From: Vanessa cardui
Taxonomy: Eukaryota; Arthropoda; Insecta; Lepidoptera; Nymphalidae
DNA: 64,000 nt
Reading direction: 5' to 3'
Assembly (NCBI RefSeq): GCF_905220365.1
Contig: NC_061136.1
Span: 10,271,702 to 10,335,701, forward strand
The position numbers and the translations under genes were made by a program. Positions 12,041 through 23,485 of this stretch are shown here, one piece after another. The notes below the pieces were generated by a model. The model was not told the DNA's origin. It saw only the letters and a program-made list of their open reading frames with translations, and made no database searches. The first letter of the stretch is position 1, and every line of letters starts with the position of its first letter.

Positions 12041-14204
12041 AAAGTTATATTTGGTAGAACTTCATACAATTTATCTATGACTATAAATCAACATATACTT
12101 ACTTAATATATTTTGAAGTACTGTACACATCAATGGCACCGAATTGAAAATATTTTTTAATTCGATTAAGTTCTTACTAGTATTTTTAAACGGACACTAT
12201 ACAAGAGAAGTTACATTTAAAATACCATTTAGAATATAGATTTCACAAAGAAAAATCGACAAGAATCCTATGTATGAAGCCTATTTTATAAAATCTTATT
12301 TTTTAATTTTTTTAATTTATTGGTAAATATTGAATTTTGAATGTCTAAGTGAACTCTTTGTTGGCGTCAATGTATGAACGAATACGACCTCTTTAATCAG
12401 GTGGCATGTTTATATCTGTTCATTTTTGTATAATTGAATATATAGTACTTGTATATTTTTTTTAATTCACGTAGATAATTGAATAGGTTTTATAATATAA
12501 AAACTTTTTACTCAACTTCCGGCACGGTGATAAGGATTTTTTTAACTGGCTTATTAACATTAAAAAAAAACTTGTTCTATTTTAATTGCTCTTTAAGCAA
12601 ACAAGTTAAACACATTAATCTACATACAAATTAGATACACTTTGATTTACACCTATTACTTTTTTTTCATAATTTTTTGTACGAAAATCGTTCGCAACAT
12701 ATTCCAATATTTTATTGTTGTCTCTGTTTACAATAAAACGCACTGTTTTTATCCTTAGGACAACTTCTGAACAAAGTTTTGAGTATATATTTTCCTAGCC
12801 ATTTTTTTTTCTTTTTTTATAATACGAAGGCAAAAGGTAGGGCTCATCACCGCCCACAGCCATTGACGAATATAGATTATGAAATACCTATCCCTTACAT
12901 CGTCAATTTTCTACCAACTGGAAAACAAAAGCCTATAAAATGCCTTGTGTTTACTCTGGCTCATTCCGATTAAGCTAAAACACAACAATACTAAAAACTG
13001 CTTTTAAAAAGTACAATATTTTTTCATTGGTTGCTACTCACCCCAACTTGCTTGTATTAAGCCTTACCAAGTTAAACTTGCATATAAATAATCTACATGT
13101 ATTATTTGAAGGAAGTTAAAGTTAAGCTATGCTATTAACAATAACTTAACATCTACGTAACTGTATGTGTTCGATTCGATACTTTATGATGGTCATTAGC
13201 ATGTACGGAATCAGTGACACCGTAATTGGTAATAACTTTTCTAACCCTAGGTATTATAGAGAATTTAATAATCGGTATAAAAAAAACAACAAAATTTTCC
13301 TGCTTAGGTTTAGCTCAAAATTCAGAACACTAGACTGGATCTAAATTTAAAAATTCACCCGCTATTCATGATTAATGTGTCTGTTTGAATTGAATATTGC
13401 GGGATGACCTGTTTGACGATGCACCGACTGCTTGTAATGGGCAGATGTTATAAATAAGTTTGTTCTACGGTTGCATGGTAACAACTTTTTGTTCTTCAAA
13501 ACGTTGGATATATCACGGTTGTTCAGGTGCTTTATGTTTTTTTTTTTTCCTTATTTCATGTATTTATTCGTACCATCAAAAAGTGTACATAGAATAATTT
13601 TATCGTATAATATATCGTAAGTCTAGAATAATTATGCAAATTTAAACAATATATTGTATCACTGAATATGCATTCAAACAGATATACAACAATAAAGTAC
13701 GTACATATAGTTCCTTTAATTATCAACGCTTAGAAGTTAATGTATGATTTTATAGAGAATTGAAAATAATTTTATTGGAAACGATATTCGTTGAATTCTA
13801 TCCAGGATTAATTAAATTTGATTATATACATATATAGATTATAATGTAATTACATATACATAGTCCCGAGTTTCCCTTCTTGGGTGTTTGCCGGGGTTCT
13901 TTTCCGTAAGAATTTTATAGAGCTAAAGATTTTAATTTTATTATATACAAATACATTTGCATCATTTCTTTATCATTCATTTTTAATTAATCTTCTGCAG
14001 TAAAATAACTAAATTGACCAAATTTCCATTGTCTTCTCGCCGCTCATATTACTGTTCAAACTCTCCGTAGAAACTACCTGTGTTTTCTACTCTATTACGA
14101 GTTATTTGACATTAATATTTTTAGGATTTCTTATATTTTCTCACAATCCTTTACTGCTCAAAATGAATTATCTACATAATTTAAACGTATGAATTGTAGT
14201 AGGA

Positions 14205-14345
14205 TAACCTGGTTGGTGGGTTTGTTGTTGTGTGTAACTACAAGCTCAAGGATGTTAATTCTTAGATCCTAATATTTCTTACATACGATAATCTATATGG
14301 GAGGTGGTGACCACTAAACATCAGGTGGCCTATTTGCCCGTAACT
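14205..14345 (+). mobile_element. Degraded SINE-like repeat, family B, copy B7
   Basis: It keeps 'gtgtaactacaagctcaag', 'cttagatcctaatatttcttac' and 'gggaggtggtgaccact...catcaggtggcc' in the family B order. The first third of the element is missing. This is an old copy inside the Scr intron. Confidence 0.65.
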
Positions 14346-14631
14346 AAAAAACTGTATTCAATCTCGTTTAAAAGCTAGCATTAATTATTAACGTTTTTTT
14401 ATTATGTCATATGAATCAGGAATATATCATCACTAAATATCATATTCAGTTAAATTAATGAAAACTCTTACACGTTTCCCTTCGCTATGGCTTCACAAAT
14501 GATAATAATCGCTCTTAAGAACAATAGGAATATTCGAATTTTAATTATTTCATTACACGTTCGAATTAATTTCTGATAAATGATAGATATGCGTAAATTA
14601 GTTTAGAAACGGTATTGTATATATATTTATT

Positions 14632-14715
14632 ATAAAAGTAACTCTGTGACCCTTTTACGGCCAAACTACAAAACCGAATATGATTACAGTCCAAACTTGA
14701 ACTCAAAGGAAGAAA
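14632..14715 (+). mobile_element. Fragment of family D element, copy D2
   Basis: It matches the 5' part of the family D copy at 38935: 'aaaagtaactctgtgac', 'ttttacggccaaact', 'aaccgaatatga' and 'aacttgaactc'. The 3' half is absent. Confidence 0.55.
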
Positions 14716-17700
14716 ATGCACTACATATTTATATACTCGTATATAGCTTAAATTTAATAACCGACACCTAAATCCGGTAAATACAGCCGGTAATAATTGC
14801 AGACATTTTCTTAAACTCTATTATGTTATTTTTGTTTTTAGTTTTGCATTAAAGTAATGATTTACTTCTTTGGAGAAGTATAATCAAATTGAATGCATTA
14901 TATTTATGTGAATATGATGTCCTTGCCGGTTGCGGGCAATCTTAAGGGAGAATACCTAACCTACGCAGGACATAGAACGGCCGGAAAGTGTTAAGTTAAA
15001 AGAGTAAGGCTTTACGTACTACACAAGGCTCGGGAATGTACACATATTTAACTTCTAAGCTCTAGATTGTACTGTGAATTATTCTATAGAAAAACCCAAT
15101 ATATTTTTATCGGTCTTTTTGTATCCACCAACCAGGCATCATGTACTTAAAGTATAATCATGTAACTAGTTCAAACTAGAAAAACTGGATAGCATACATA
15201 CACAAACACACCAACACCAATAGGAATTGGTTTCTGTATACAATGTTGTTAATTTCATACGAGTATAATAAACAAGGGGCATACTTCTTTAGTACCGAGG
15301 GAGTTAAGTCTTACGAATATCACTGGAAGGAACTATTACGTAACAAGTAAGTCTGCAATATTCTCAGCGGTAAGGATTGGGACTATCATAAAAATATGTA
15401 AAACCTTCTTGGTTCAATAAAGATATTATTTTTATTGTCAACTATTACTCGGAAGCCACATCATCTGCAGCACTTATCTTTCTCGTGATCATAGAATTGA
15501 CCAGAGCTATAAAAATAACATGTGACACTTTTATTACATATATTCTGTTTTCATCTAGATGTCATTAGTCATGTCCACTTTGATGTTTTATCGCTAAACA
15601 TTTTTATGTTGGCATATCTAGAGGCCTCGTTAAGTATCTACGTTGATGGAAAGATATACGTTCGATGGGAAAAAAATATTCGAAATGGTTTCTTTAATCA
15701 TTTTTCATGTTCAGATTTAGAGGTATGCTGTTGTAGAAGTTTATTATGACTCAACTATGAAAATTGATTTCGTTTTTTTTTTTAATTCATACAGGCTTAG
15801 GCGTTTCTCTTAACATCTAGGAAAAGATATATTTCAATTTTAATGGAATAAATATTGAAAGGAAAATAATGAAAACTTGCAATCATTTGTAATGTAAGGT
15901 TTAATAAAGTAAACCTTGCACTAAATGTCAAATGGATACATAATTAATTCTTGGAAAAATAATTAGTAATCAATATCATGGCACTTAATGATGATCTGGA
16001 AAACATTATAAATAAATCTCTATTAAGTATGGGTTAAATTACAAATTAACTTAAGATGCTAATTTATTTATATCACTTGGTATATTACGAATAATTAACT
16101 AAAAAAAGAAAAAACAAAAAAATAATCGTCAAATATAAAGTGCATATTATATTGTTTCATTTAAAAAAAGGATCAGGCATATTTGATGTTACAATAAAAT
16201 TTTAGCAGCATCCAAAAAAAACGTATTAAACCAAAATCGTCTCCAGACAGAAGCTATTTTAGTTTTCAAATTTCTCATCCATAGGTATTACGATGTCATT
16301 CGTTTAAAATTCGACCATGCAATATGTCTAGACTCAGAAAATCGAATATAAATTTTTTTTGACCTAGAATTACCTACGCTAGGTAAAAGAGGATAAATTT
16401 TGATACTAAGTATTGTACAGAACATACAATATATATGGATTTAAATTACATTATTATTATATGTGTGTATTATTATATATTATACACATATACTGTGTAG
16501 TTTCTCGTGGATTTGTTCGTATTAAATTCGCATTGCATTTTATATCAATTGAGATAAAACAGATTTTTTTTGTTCAAATGGCTGAGTGATGTCTCAGAAA
16601 GGTTATCATATTTATATAATTGCTAATATTTTTAGAAAACAAAGTAAACGTTAAAGGGAAGCAGTAATTATAATATACTTTAATTATAAATAAATTAAGG
16701 AATTAATTTATCAATTTGAGTACTTACTTTCACCTTAAAAAATTATATATTACAATTAAATGCCATTCACAAATTTCACATAGATTACGTATAACAAAAT
16801 AATAATTAAAGTACTTTCTAATTAAAATTACAATTTTACATTGAACAATTAAAAGCTTTTTCCAAATATATTTAATATTCACTATTAAAAATATTTGGAA
16901 AATATACTGATACCAAAATTATTCAACGGGGGAACATTTTTGTAAAAAACACTAAATACTTTAAATTAAGAAATTTAAATTGCTGCAATATCAGTTCTTA
17001 CTCAATTATTAGTTCATAATCTTGCTAGCGTTCGTGTAAAGGAATTATTAATCCACGTAATACACAAGTAATCTCCCATATTATATGAATACTACTTGTA
17101 TTAATAAAATCAACTAACTAAAAAGCTATTTGACAGCGCGGCGTATCCACTGTTAGCGGAGTTTGAACGTCACAATAGGTATCTAATGACACCGCGAACC
17201 TTGATGTATTGCGAAATAATGTATCAGGCCGTTCGCTTGTCACGATGACATATAGAGTATACCTGTTCTGAAATATTTTTCTCCATTTATAGTCATCTGC
17301 ACTTCCTAATCATATCTAATTCAAATTAGTTTTTTAATGTAAGCATTTCATCAATATTATCATATTTTTGAATTCACATTGAAATTCATATGCCCTCGTA
17401 TTGTGTCCATTCGTTTCGTCTCTGTACAAGGATTATGTTAAAATAATGCTGCCAGTCAGTTGTTTGTGCATCAGACTGTCACTAACATTTCAATCACGAA
17501 GGGTTTTTGCTGCAACATCACTTGTTGTACTTCGGACGACATCGAATATTTATAGTTTTTAAACATCTTTATCGACGCGAGTTTGACATCTCGAACGGAA
17601 TAAGGGAGAATATTGAACGCGTGTGCTGTATTTATTACCATCGCCTTTCTTTTATGTATTGATCGTTCCGATTCTATTAATAATTTCTGTTTCTGTATTT

Positions 17701-17799
17701 TATAACGTTCATTTTAACTGATAGCAAATTTCTTAAGTGACGGGAATTGTCAATAGAGTTGATAAATAAACAAACGGTTAATAGTCGCTTATTTTGAAA

Positions 17800-18064
17800 G
17801 CGATTCATTAGCGAGCGAGGCTGCTTAAAGAAATGTAACAAATGACACAGTTTAATTTGGAAGACAGAGTCAGACAGGCCGCGTATCGATCAAGACTGGA
17901 CTGGCGGCGGTCCAAGCCGACCAAGTGGTGGGCTGCACCGCCGACATACCGTGACAGGTGCGCCGCACGGCATGCAACCCATGACTCGGCCGTCTGTTCA
18001 CACCGCTGTCTATGTCTTTCCCAATTTAACATTATCATTAGAAATGAAAATTATATCCATTAAA
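17800..18064. promoter_or_regulatory. CG-rich intronic block 400 bp upstream of the homeobox exon
   Basis: This 260-bp block is far richer in C and G than its surroundings. It contains no recognised repeat and is open in both directions (73 codons plus, 76 codons minus), simply because CG-rich DNA has few stops. The predicted peptides have no recognisable domain and no exon-like borders fit them. Its position just upstream of the conserved exon makes a regulatory element more likely than an exon. Function is unknown. Confidence 0.3.
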
Positions 18065-18459
18065 GCAATATCATCGCGCACTAAATGTTATCGATAGCAT
18101 ATTGTTTCTTATGTAAAATTTAACTATATGCGCTTTACAAACATATAAACATGACGATAAAATAAAACCTTTACATAACAATAAATCAAAATATAATAAA
18201 ACGAAGAACATTATATAAATTATTAACAGAAATCTCGCTTTGAATCGTGCGCATTGCCGCAAGCTGTACATCACAATCGAGCAAGCGTGGCAAGGCACGA
18301 AGTCGATCGAGCCAACTATTCATTGGCGCTCAAACGGGCATTCAGCTCTAAATATTAGCGGTCCTTATTTTAAAGTACTATTGTGAATAATTATATCTTA
18401 TAGCAATGAAAGTAGATTTGTGATACGAAATATTAATAAAAACTTGTTTCCTTTTCCAG

Positions 18460-18764
18460 GTACAGTAAATGCAAATGGTGAAACAAAACGTCAGCGGACT
18501 TCGTACACTCGGTATCAGACGCTGGAACTCGAGAAGGAATTCCACTTTAACAGATATCTGACGCGGAGAAGGCGGATCGAGATAGCGCACGCGCTGTGCC
18601 TCACCGAGCGCCAGATCAAAATCTGGTTCCAGAACCGGCGCATGAAGTGGAAGAAGGAACACAAGATGGCGTCGATGAATATCGTGCCTTACCATATGAA
18701 TCCGTATGGTCATCCCTACCAATTCGATCTTCACCCGAGCCAATTCGCTCACTTGTCAGCATAG
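18460..18764 (+). CDS. Scr: Sex combs reduced, last coding exon with homeodomain
   Basis: This is a Hox transcription factor that specifies labial and prothoracic identity in insects and acts in the nucleus. The exon starts after TTTCCTTTTCCAG (AG at 18458-18459) in phase 1, so the first two bases (GT) complete a codon begun upstream; AGT (Ser) would fit known Scr. It encodes about 101 residues ending in TAG at 18762. After TVNANGE comes the homeodomain (18483-18662), with N-terminal arm TKRQRTSY, helix 3 containing QIKIWFQNRRMKWKK, Gln50 and Asn51. The linker NANGETKRQRTS and the tail KMASMNIVPYHM...FDLHPSQFAHLSA are diagnostic of Scr rather than Antp, ftz, Ubx or Dfd. The long N-terminal exon with YPWM is outside the window. 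Targets are bound with Extradenticle; the arm residues Arg3 and Arg5 are present. The minus-strand frame at 18378-18752 is a shadow. Confidence 0.98.
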
Positions 18765-19403
18765 GATCAGTGGAATTTTTCGAATAGTGGATAACTGATT
18801 TATTAAATTAATATTAGTCGACCGTACATTGAACGGAGTTGTGTGTAACATCTTCATAATGATATGAGATGTTACAGTAACTAGACTAGATCAGTTATTC
18901 GCTGTTCGAAAAATTATCAATCAAATATAGACTAATTTGTTGAAGTTGTTGTTGTGACATTCAGTGACGTTTTAAATAAAAGTGCTTCTGCTGTAAGACG
19001 TGCGAGAGAGAATCCAGGAGACAGTCAAGACCAAACAGGACAATCAACTACATTCAATCTTGAACTATCTGTATTTACATAACTGGTAAAAAACATACAT
19101 TTCTATACATTGAATAATATGTAGCTACGTTTATTGTTAAATTAAAATCAACAAAACTATGTCAAATTGTTGATTTAGAAAGAATTTTGCCTAGTCATAA
19201 GCTATAATTTGATCTGCATACTATTCCTAAAATTGTAAGATAAAAACGAATAATAAATATTAGTGTAAATTGTGATGGCTAGTTAGATTTAAGCTAAGGC
19301 ATGTTTGTTAGATTCGAACTTTAAAAAAATCATCTATAAAAATATTCAAGGAACATTTAATATACAAATTCTATGATTATAAATAAGCCGTCACCCCAAA
19401 ATA

Positions 19404-19426
19404 ACAAATTCGGAAATGTACAGGGA
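19404..19426 (+). promoter_or_regulatory. miR-10-5p target site in the Scr 3' UTR
   Basis: ACAAATTCGGA (19404-19414) is complementary to the 3' eleven bases of the miR-10-5p encoded at 45468-45489. TACAGGG (19419-19425) is complementary to its bases 3-9, which are seed bases 2-8 in the Drosophila register that starts at ACCC. The A at 19426 makes this an 8-mer in that register. The two halves are separated by a small internal loop (AATG opposite two bases of the miRNA), so 18 bases pair. If the miRNA starts at U (UACCC) the seed loses one pair. Chance occurrence of such a match in a 1.7-kb UTR is very unlikely. I recall that Scr is a predicted miR-10 target in Drosophila. Confidence 0.85.
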
Positions 19427-20031
19427 TAAGATAAAATTTGGCGAATACAAAAATGTAATATTGAATACGCATGATTTTTACTTAAAACATTTCATTACTC
19501 TAAATAGCAAGGAGTAAAGTTATTTTCTAGATTAGCGAGGGCTTGTAAAAACGCTGTGAACTTAAAAACAGGATATAAGCTCAGTTGATATCTGTGAATA
19601 GGTAGCTATTTGATCTTAAATTGTAAATATTAAAACTGTCACTAGTAGGTATCTGAAAAAGTTTAATATATTCATTATAGTGTCAACTTTTTCGATGAAC
19701 TGTTTTATGTTCCTGTTCTTAGTTGTATATAACAAATAATACAAATATGATAACAAAAACATGTTTAATAGCATTATTATTTAGATTATCTATGAATAGA
19801 ATTAAATGTCCACCAACGATACCAATTTAATAATTCATATGACTATTGCGTACTTTAAAATCTTTAATGTCGTATTTGTAAAATGTACTTAAATTGTAGT
19901 TAGTGTGTAAAGAGTTTTAATTTCTTCTTTAAAATATTCTAATGTTACTTTCATTCTTTTATTATCCACTTCCATTCAACTTCGTACATACTTGCTTAGT
20001 TTTGTTACTTTTATATAAATGTCGTGGTCAG

Positions 20032-20039
20032 CTGTGATA
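20032..20039 (+). promoter_or_regulatory. K-box (miR-2/miR-13-type 8-mer site)
   Basis: CTGTGATA is a full 8-mer match to the seed shared by the insect miR-2/13 family and contains the K-box core TGTGAT. A second, shorter TGTGAT lies at about 19270. Both are within the predicted Scr 3' UTR. An 8-base match can occur by chance. Confidence 0.4.
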
Positions 20040-20195
20040 TTTTGTTAAATTTTATTGATAAGTGGAACAAACTTTTTTGTTTCATATTTTACATCAATCG
20101 TTTAGCGTTCGTGATTCTTTTTTATCTGGTTTTCTGATCTGTTTAATTTGTTGCTTTATTTCTTGTTTGTAAATAGTAGATATGTCACTTAGTGT

Positions 20196-20206
20196 AACCG
20201 AATTTA
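20196..20206 (+). promoter_or_regulatory. miR-10-3p target site in the Scr 3' UTR
   Basis: AACCGAATTT (20196-20205) is complementary to bases 2-11 of the miR-10-3p arm encoded at 45504-45526, and the next base is A, giving an extended 8-mer. It lies 255 bp before the proposed polyadenylation signal. Ten consecutive seed-side pairs are stronger than an ordinary seed match. Use depends on whether the 3p arm is loaded in this species. Confidence 0.65.
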
Positions 20207-20460
20207 TAAAAATTCAAATATCTCAAAGCAATCGTTGTTTCTCTCGTAAACTTTTCTACACTGAAAATTGTATTGTGCAATAGGATGTGCCCTAATTTTC
20301 GACTTTTCTCTATTATTTCCTATTTTTGTATAATATTATTTATTTACTTGCGTTATTTCTTTATAATTAATAAATATAAATATCTTTATCGTTCATTCCA
20401 ATTAAAATGAGAGCTCTAGGGAAGTATGCTACATGATCATTTAAATTATTGTATTGTATG

Positions 20461-20466
20461 AATAAA
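20461..20466 (+). terminator. Scr: Probable Scr polyadenylation signal
   Basis: AATAAA is followed within 30 bp by GT-rich sequence (GTGTATT, TTGGTG). It comes after both predicted miR-10 sites, so using it keeps them in the mRNA. Other AATAAA strings exist before and after (20505), so the choice is a best guess. Confidence 0.4.
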
Positions 20467-20485
20467 GTGTATTAAATTTGAAAAA

Positions 20486-22630
20486 TTGGTGAAGATGATA
20501 AAATAAATTATGAAGATAGACATGAGTTTCATTTTATTAACATTTCACATTATAAAACTTTAAAATTGAATTATGTTACTAATTCGAAAGCACTTGTTGT
20601 ACAATGACTAGATGATATTTTATGGATTTAGAATTACAGTTTTTGTATGTAATTCTAAATCCATAAATATGAATAAAGATTATCATTACTTTGAATTACA
20701 AAATTGATACTTATATTCTTGTTTTATACCGAAGCCAAGCTTTAGATGGTTGGTTCTAAGCTAGGATCAAACAACTACTAAGGTTTTTATTTACAATTTC
20801 AAGTTTCTATAGAAATCCTTTATGTTTTATGCAAGACCAATATAGTGAGACTAAGAAATTGTATTCGAAGATCGATATACCAAGTTCATTTGAAACATTT
20901 GCTGCAACCGCCAGTTCGACGCCTTCGTATCGAGTGATGATAAATGATAGAAGCAATGACAACCTGCGAAGGGGTGCCAGCGTACCACGTGCCAACAAAG
21001 AGTCGAAAAATGTGAAGGTTGCCTTAGTTTGTAGGTCGCGGGCGCGTATCGGGGCCTAAACCAATAAATCATTCCGTCCGATTATTTTGCATCATACAGT
21101 TACTACCATGAAGTAAACTGCCATGAAGTTGTTAAGTTTGAAATTAAATCGTTTACATGTTTGAAGACACACAAATGCGCACATACACACACGTGCAAAC
21201 TGATAGGAATTGAAATATTTAAATTACGAATCATGCTTTCGTGATTGTCTCGGATTTTCTCCGTAACACAGAAGATTGCAAGCGATTTGCATCATTTAAC
21301 ACTCTTTATTATAAATCGTGTCTTCTTTTACGAATCACGTATTACCACTGAATATACATAGTATAATAAAACTGAAATGTAATGTAAAATAAAAGACTAA
21401 CTGTCTTTTACGGTTCACGTTTCCGGAATGTTAACGTTTTGATATTTAAATGTTATTTGACGTAAGTTTCCTTTTACTTAATTATGTAAATACATTAAAA
21501 TATTTTAACATATACTGTTCAAAGAAAATATAATGAAATAATAATACAGTGAATAATTTTCAAGCAAGTAGGTATTTCAAATTAAATATAGATACTATAT
21601 ATGTGTTATTGTATGAACTGAGATCTAAGCTATGTCCTTTATCTATATATAAAGCGAAAAGATTAATCAGAGGGCCAATTCTAATTATTTATATCAGCTA
21701 GTAGACGATCAGATACGATACGATTATATTCCGAAACAATTCAGACCGAACCGAATAATTATGATCGTTGAATATTATATGTAAACCATAATTAGTTAGT
21801 AGACTTGCGATGCGATAATGATCGAATTAAGATCAACGAGACTACTAGTTCATGTAACTAAACAGGCTGATCCACTGTTTGAATTTAAAACTTGAATACC
21901 TAATCATTTTCAATTGGTGATCCTGCAAAAATTCAAACGTCCATACAATATTCTGTTCTCATAATTATACACAATTAAATCATACAATTCTATATATATA
22001 AGTTTTTATTTATATAAATGGATGTTATAATTGTTAACGACATAATAAATACATTTTGAAAACGTATCGTACGTGGCGTTTGGGATCCACGAAATCGATA
22101 ATTACTCGTAACTCATAACAATCGATTATCCATCGATCGATCGATTTATATATCGAGTATTTCGAGTCATAATATAGAAAACGAGCATGCGTCAAGCTAA
22201 ATATAAATATATTTTTTAAGTGCGTTTTTGAATTCGATGTGACATTTCACAGGATATACACAATACTCCAACGTCATAAGTGCTACGGTATGGTGTTGAA
22301 AATGTTGATTCTACTATGTGACTTGGTCTTGGAGTAGAGACCGCAATTAGGTGATAGATGTAGACTTGGTAGGGTTGTATGCAAGCTTGTCGGGTGGCGG
22401 CGCATGGGTGTTGTAAGTTATAGTCAATATTTCTTATGTGGGCGATGTGACCATATACCTTCGGGTAGCTTTCTCGGTCGCCTGCTCTTCTCATCAAAAA
22501 TATTTTTGACTGTATTTCATCCACGTGGACTGATGTAAATGTATATCCAATTTCTCAATAATTATTAAAGGACGTGCGGAAGGATTTAGGTGGAATTATC
22601 TTAATAAAATGGGCTAAAAAATTCACCTAC
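20486..22630. other. Intergenic DNA downstream of Scr, no gene recognised
   Basis: Apart from the hairpin at 20619 there is one CG-richer block (20829-21060), open on both strands, whose peptides I cannot assign. There is also a cluster of ATCGAT-type motifs at 22095-22160. AGATTAATCA at 21660-21669 differs by one base from the Scr-Exd site AGATTAATCG known from the Drosophila fkh enhancer. The 102-codon minus frame at 22216-22524 has no recognisable domain. Nothing here supports a gene. Confidence 0.5.
20619..20667. repeat. Perfect 20-bp hairpin just downstream of Scr
   Basis: The 20 bases at 20619-20638 (starting TTTATGGATT) are the exact reverse complement of 20648-20667, with a 9-base loop (GTTTTTGTA). 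The size is near that of a small pre-miRNA stem, but a perfect short stem with no flanking lower stem fits a fold-back element better. No other copy was noticed in the window. Confidence 0.7.
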
Positions 22631-22639
22631 CAATAGTAT

Positions 22640-22812
22640 TATAATGTTAGCCATTCTTATCATTAGCAATTCGCCTCCAATCTTTGAAGTGCAGTTGATG
22701 TCCCTTGTACGTGTAGTGTACTGGCTCACTCACACTTTAAACCGGAACACAACAGTATGGTATTGCTTCTTAGCAGTAAAATATCTAATGTGTGGGTAGT
22801 GCCTACCCAGAT
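22640..22812 (-). mobile_element. Degraded SINE-like repeat, family B, copy B4
   Basis: On the minus strand it reads 'ctgggtaggcactaccc', 'actgttgtgttccggttt', 'agtgtgagtgagccagt' and 'acaagggacatcaact', the family B order, with substitutions and small gaps. The 3' half is poorly preserved. Confidence 0.7.
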
Positions 22813-23196
22813 GAAATCCCAAGTAAATTTAATAATAAAAATAAGAATGAAGTTTTCTTATATAATATTTTTACTCTTAGCAATACAAACCTTTTAAATC
22901 ACAAACAAAATCATCTATCGGTGCCTAAACTCTGTTAATATTTGATGAAACTAAAAACGCTGTACATAATATTATTGACTGTAAGTATAAGAATGCCGAG
23001 CTATAAAAAAAGCAAAGAGATTTCGTTGCATGACACATTTTGTAAAATGAGTAAGAAATGAAGCGAAGATAATCTTCACTTTTATGTAAACGCTACTGAA
23101 GAGGAGTTTACTAGTAGAAATACGAAGGACGATGAATTTGACACATGAAAATCTGTTAAGCGGAATGTACTTTTATATCTTTAAGATAATTGATAA

Positions 23197-23485
23197 TCGA
23201 GATGGCCCAGTGGTTAGAACGCGTGCATCTTAACCGATGATTGCGGATTCAAACCCAGGCAAGCACCGCTGTTTCATGTGCTTAATTTATCTTTATAATT
23301 CATCTCGTGCTTAGCGGTGAAGGAAAACATCGTGAGGAAACCTGCATGTGTCTAATTTCATAGAAATTCTGCCACATGTGTATTCCATATACCCGCATTG
23401 GAATAAGGTGGTGGAATATGTTCCAAACCCTCCCCTTAATGGAAGAGGAGGCCTTATCCCAGCAGTGGGAAATTTACAGGCTGTT
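23197..23485 (+). mobile_element. Full-length tRNA-derived SINE, copy A2
   Basis: Box A TGGCCCAGTGG is at 23203-23213, and a box B with one change (GATTCAAACCC) is at 23246-23256. The body then runs through 'gaggaaacctgcatgtg', 'ctgccacatgtgtattcc', a 'cgcattggaataaggtggtggaatatg' stretch and 'ggaagaggaggcc', ending in 'cccagcagtgggaaatttacaggctgtt'. The 3' part is shared with the tail-only copy at 47867 and is probably borrowed from a LINE partner. It is followed by T-rich sequence. I could not find clean target-site duplications. Confidence 0.85.

Larger units (their letters stand above)
1..18459 (+). other. Scr: Scr intron (3' part), first exon outside window
   Basis: No coding exon is visible across this stretch; the open frames are at most about 75 codons and none resembles a Hox N-terminal exon. 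The exon at 18460 begins behind a good acceptor (polypyrimidine tract then CAG at 18457-18459) and lacks the Scr N-terminus and YPWM motif. The upstream coding exon must therefore lie left of the window, making the intron at least 18.4 kb. Insect Scr genes usually have two coding exons separated by a long intron. The intron holds decayed short repeats (listed separately) and a few CG-richer islands that may be enhancers. That the whole stretch is one intron is an inference; unseen noncoding exons or alternative promoters are possible. Confidence 0.75.
18765..20485 (+). other. Scr: Scr 3' UTR (predicted extent)
   Basis: After the stop codon there is about 1.7 kb of AT-rich sequence without any repeat family seen elsewhere in the window. 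It ends at AATAAA (20461-20466), followed by GT-rich 'gtgtatt' and 'ttggtg', a fair polyadenylation arrangement. Earlier AATAAA strings near 18975 and 20370 could give shorter forms. The stretch contains paired miR-10 sites (separate entries), a K-box and three Pumilio-type TGTANATA motifs (19622-19629, 19734-19741, 20168-20175). The TGTANATA motifs are frequent in AT-rich DNA and weak alone. The end point is uncertain. Confidence 0.6.

Noticed and set aside
18378..18752. 124-codon minus-strand frame, the longest in the window
   Set aside because: It is the antisense shadow of the conserved Scr homeobox exon.
18596..18787. Second plus-strand frame over the homeobox exon
   Set aside because: It is an out-of-frame shadow of Scr; the +1 product has no domain.
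22216..22524. 102-codon minus-strand frame
   Set aside because: No recognisable domain or exon borders; surrounding DNA looks intergenic.
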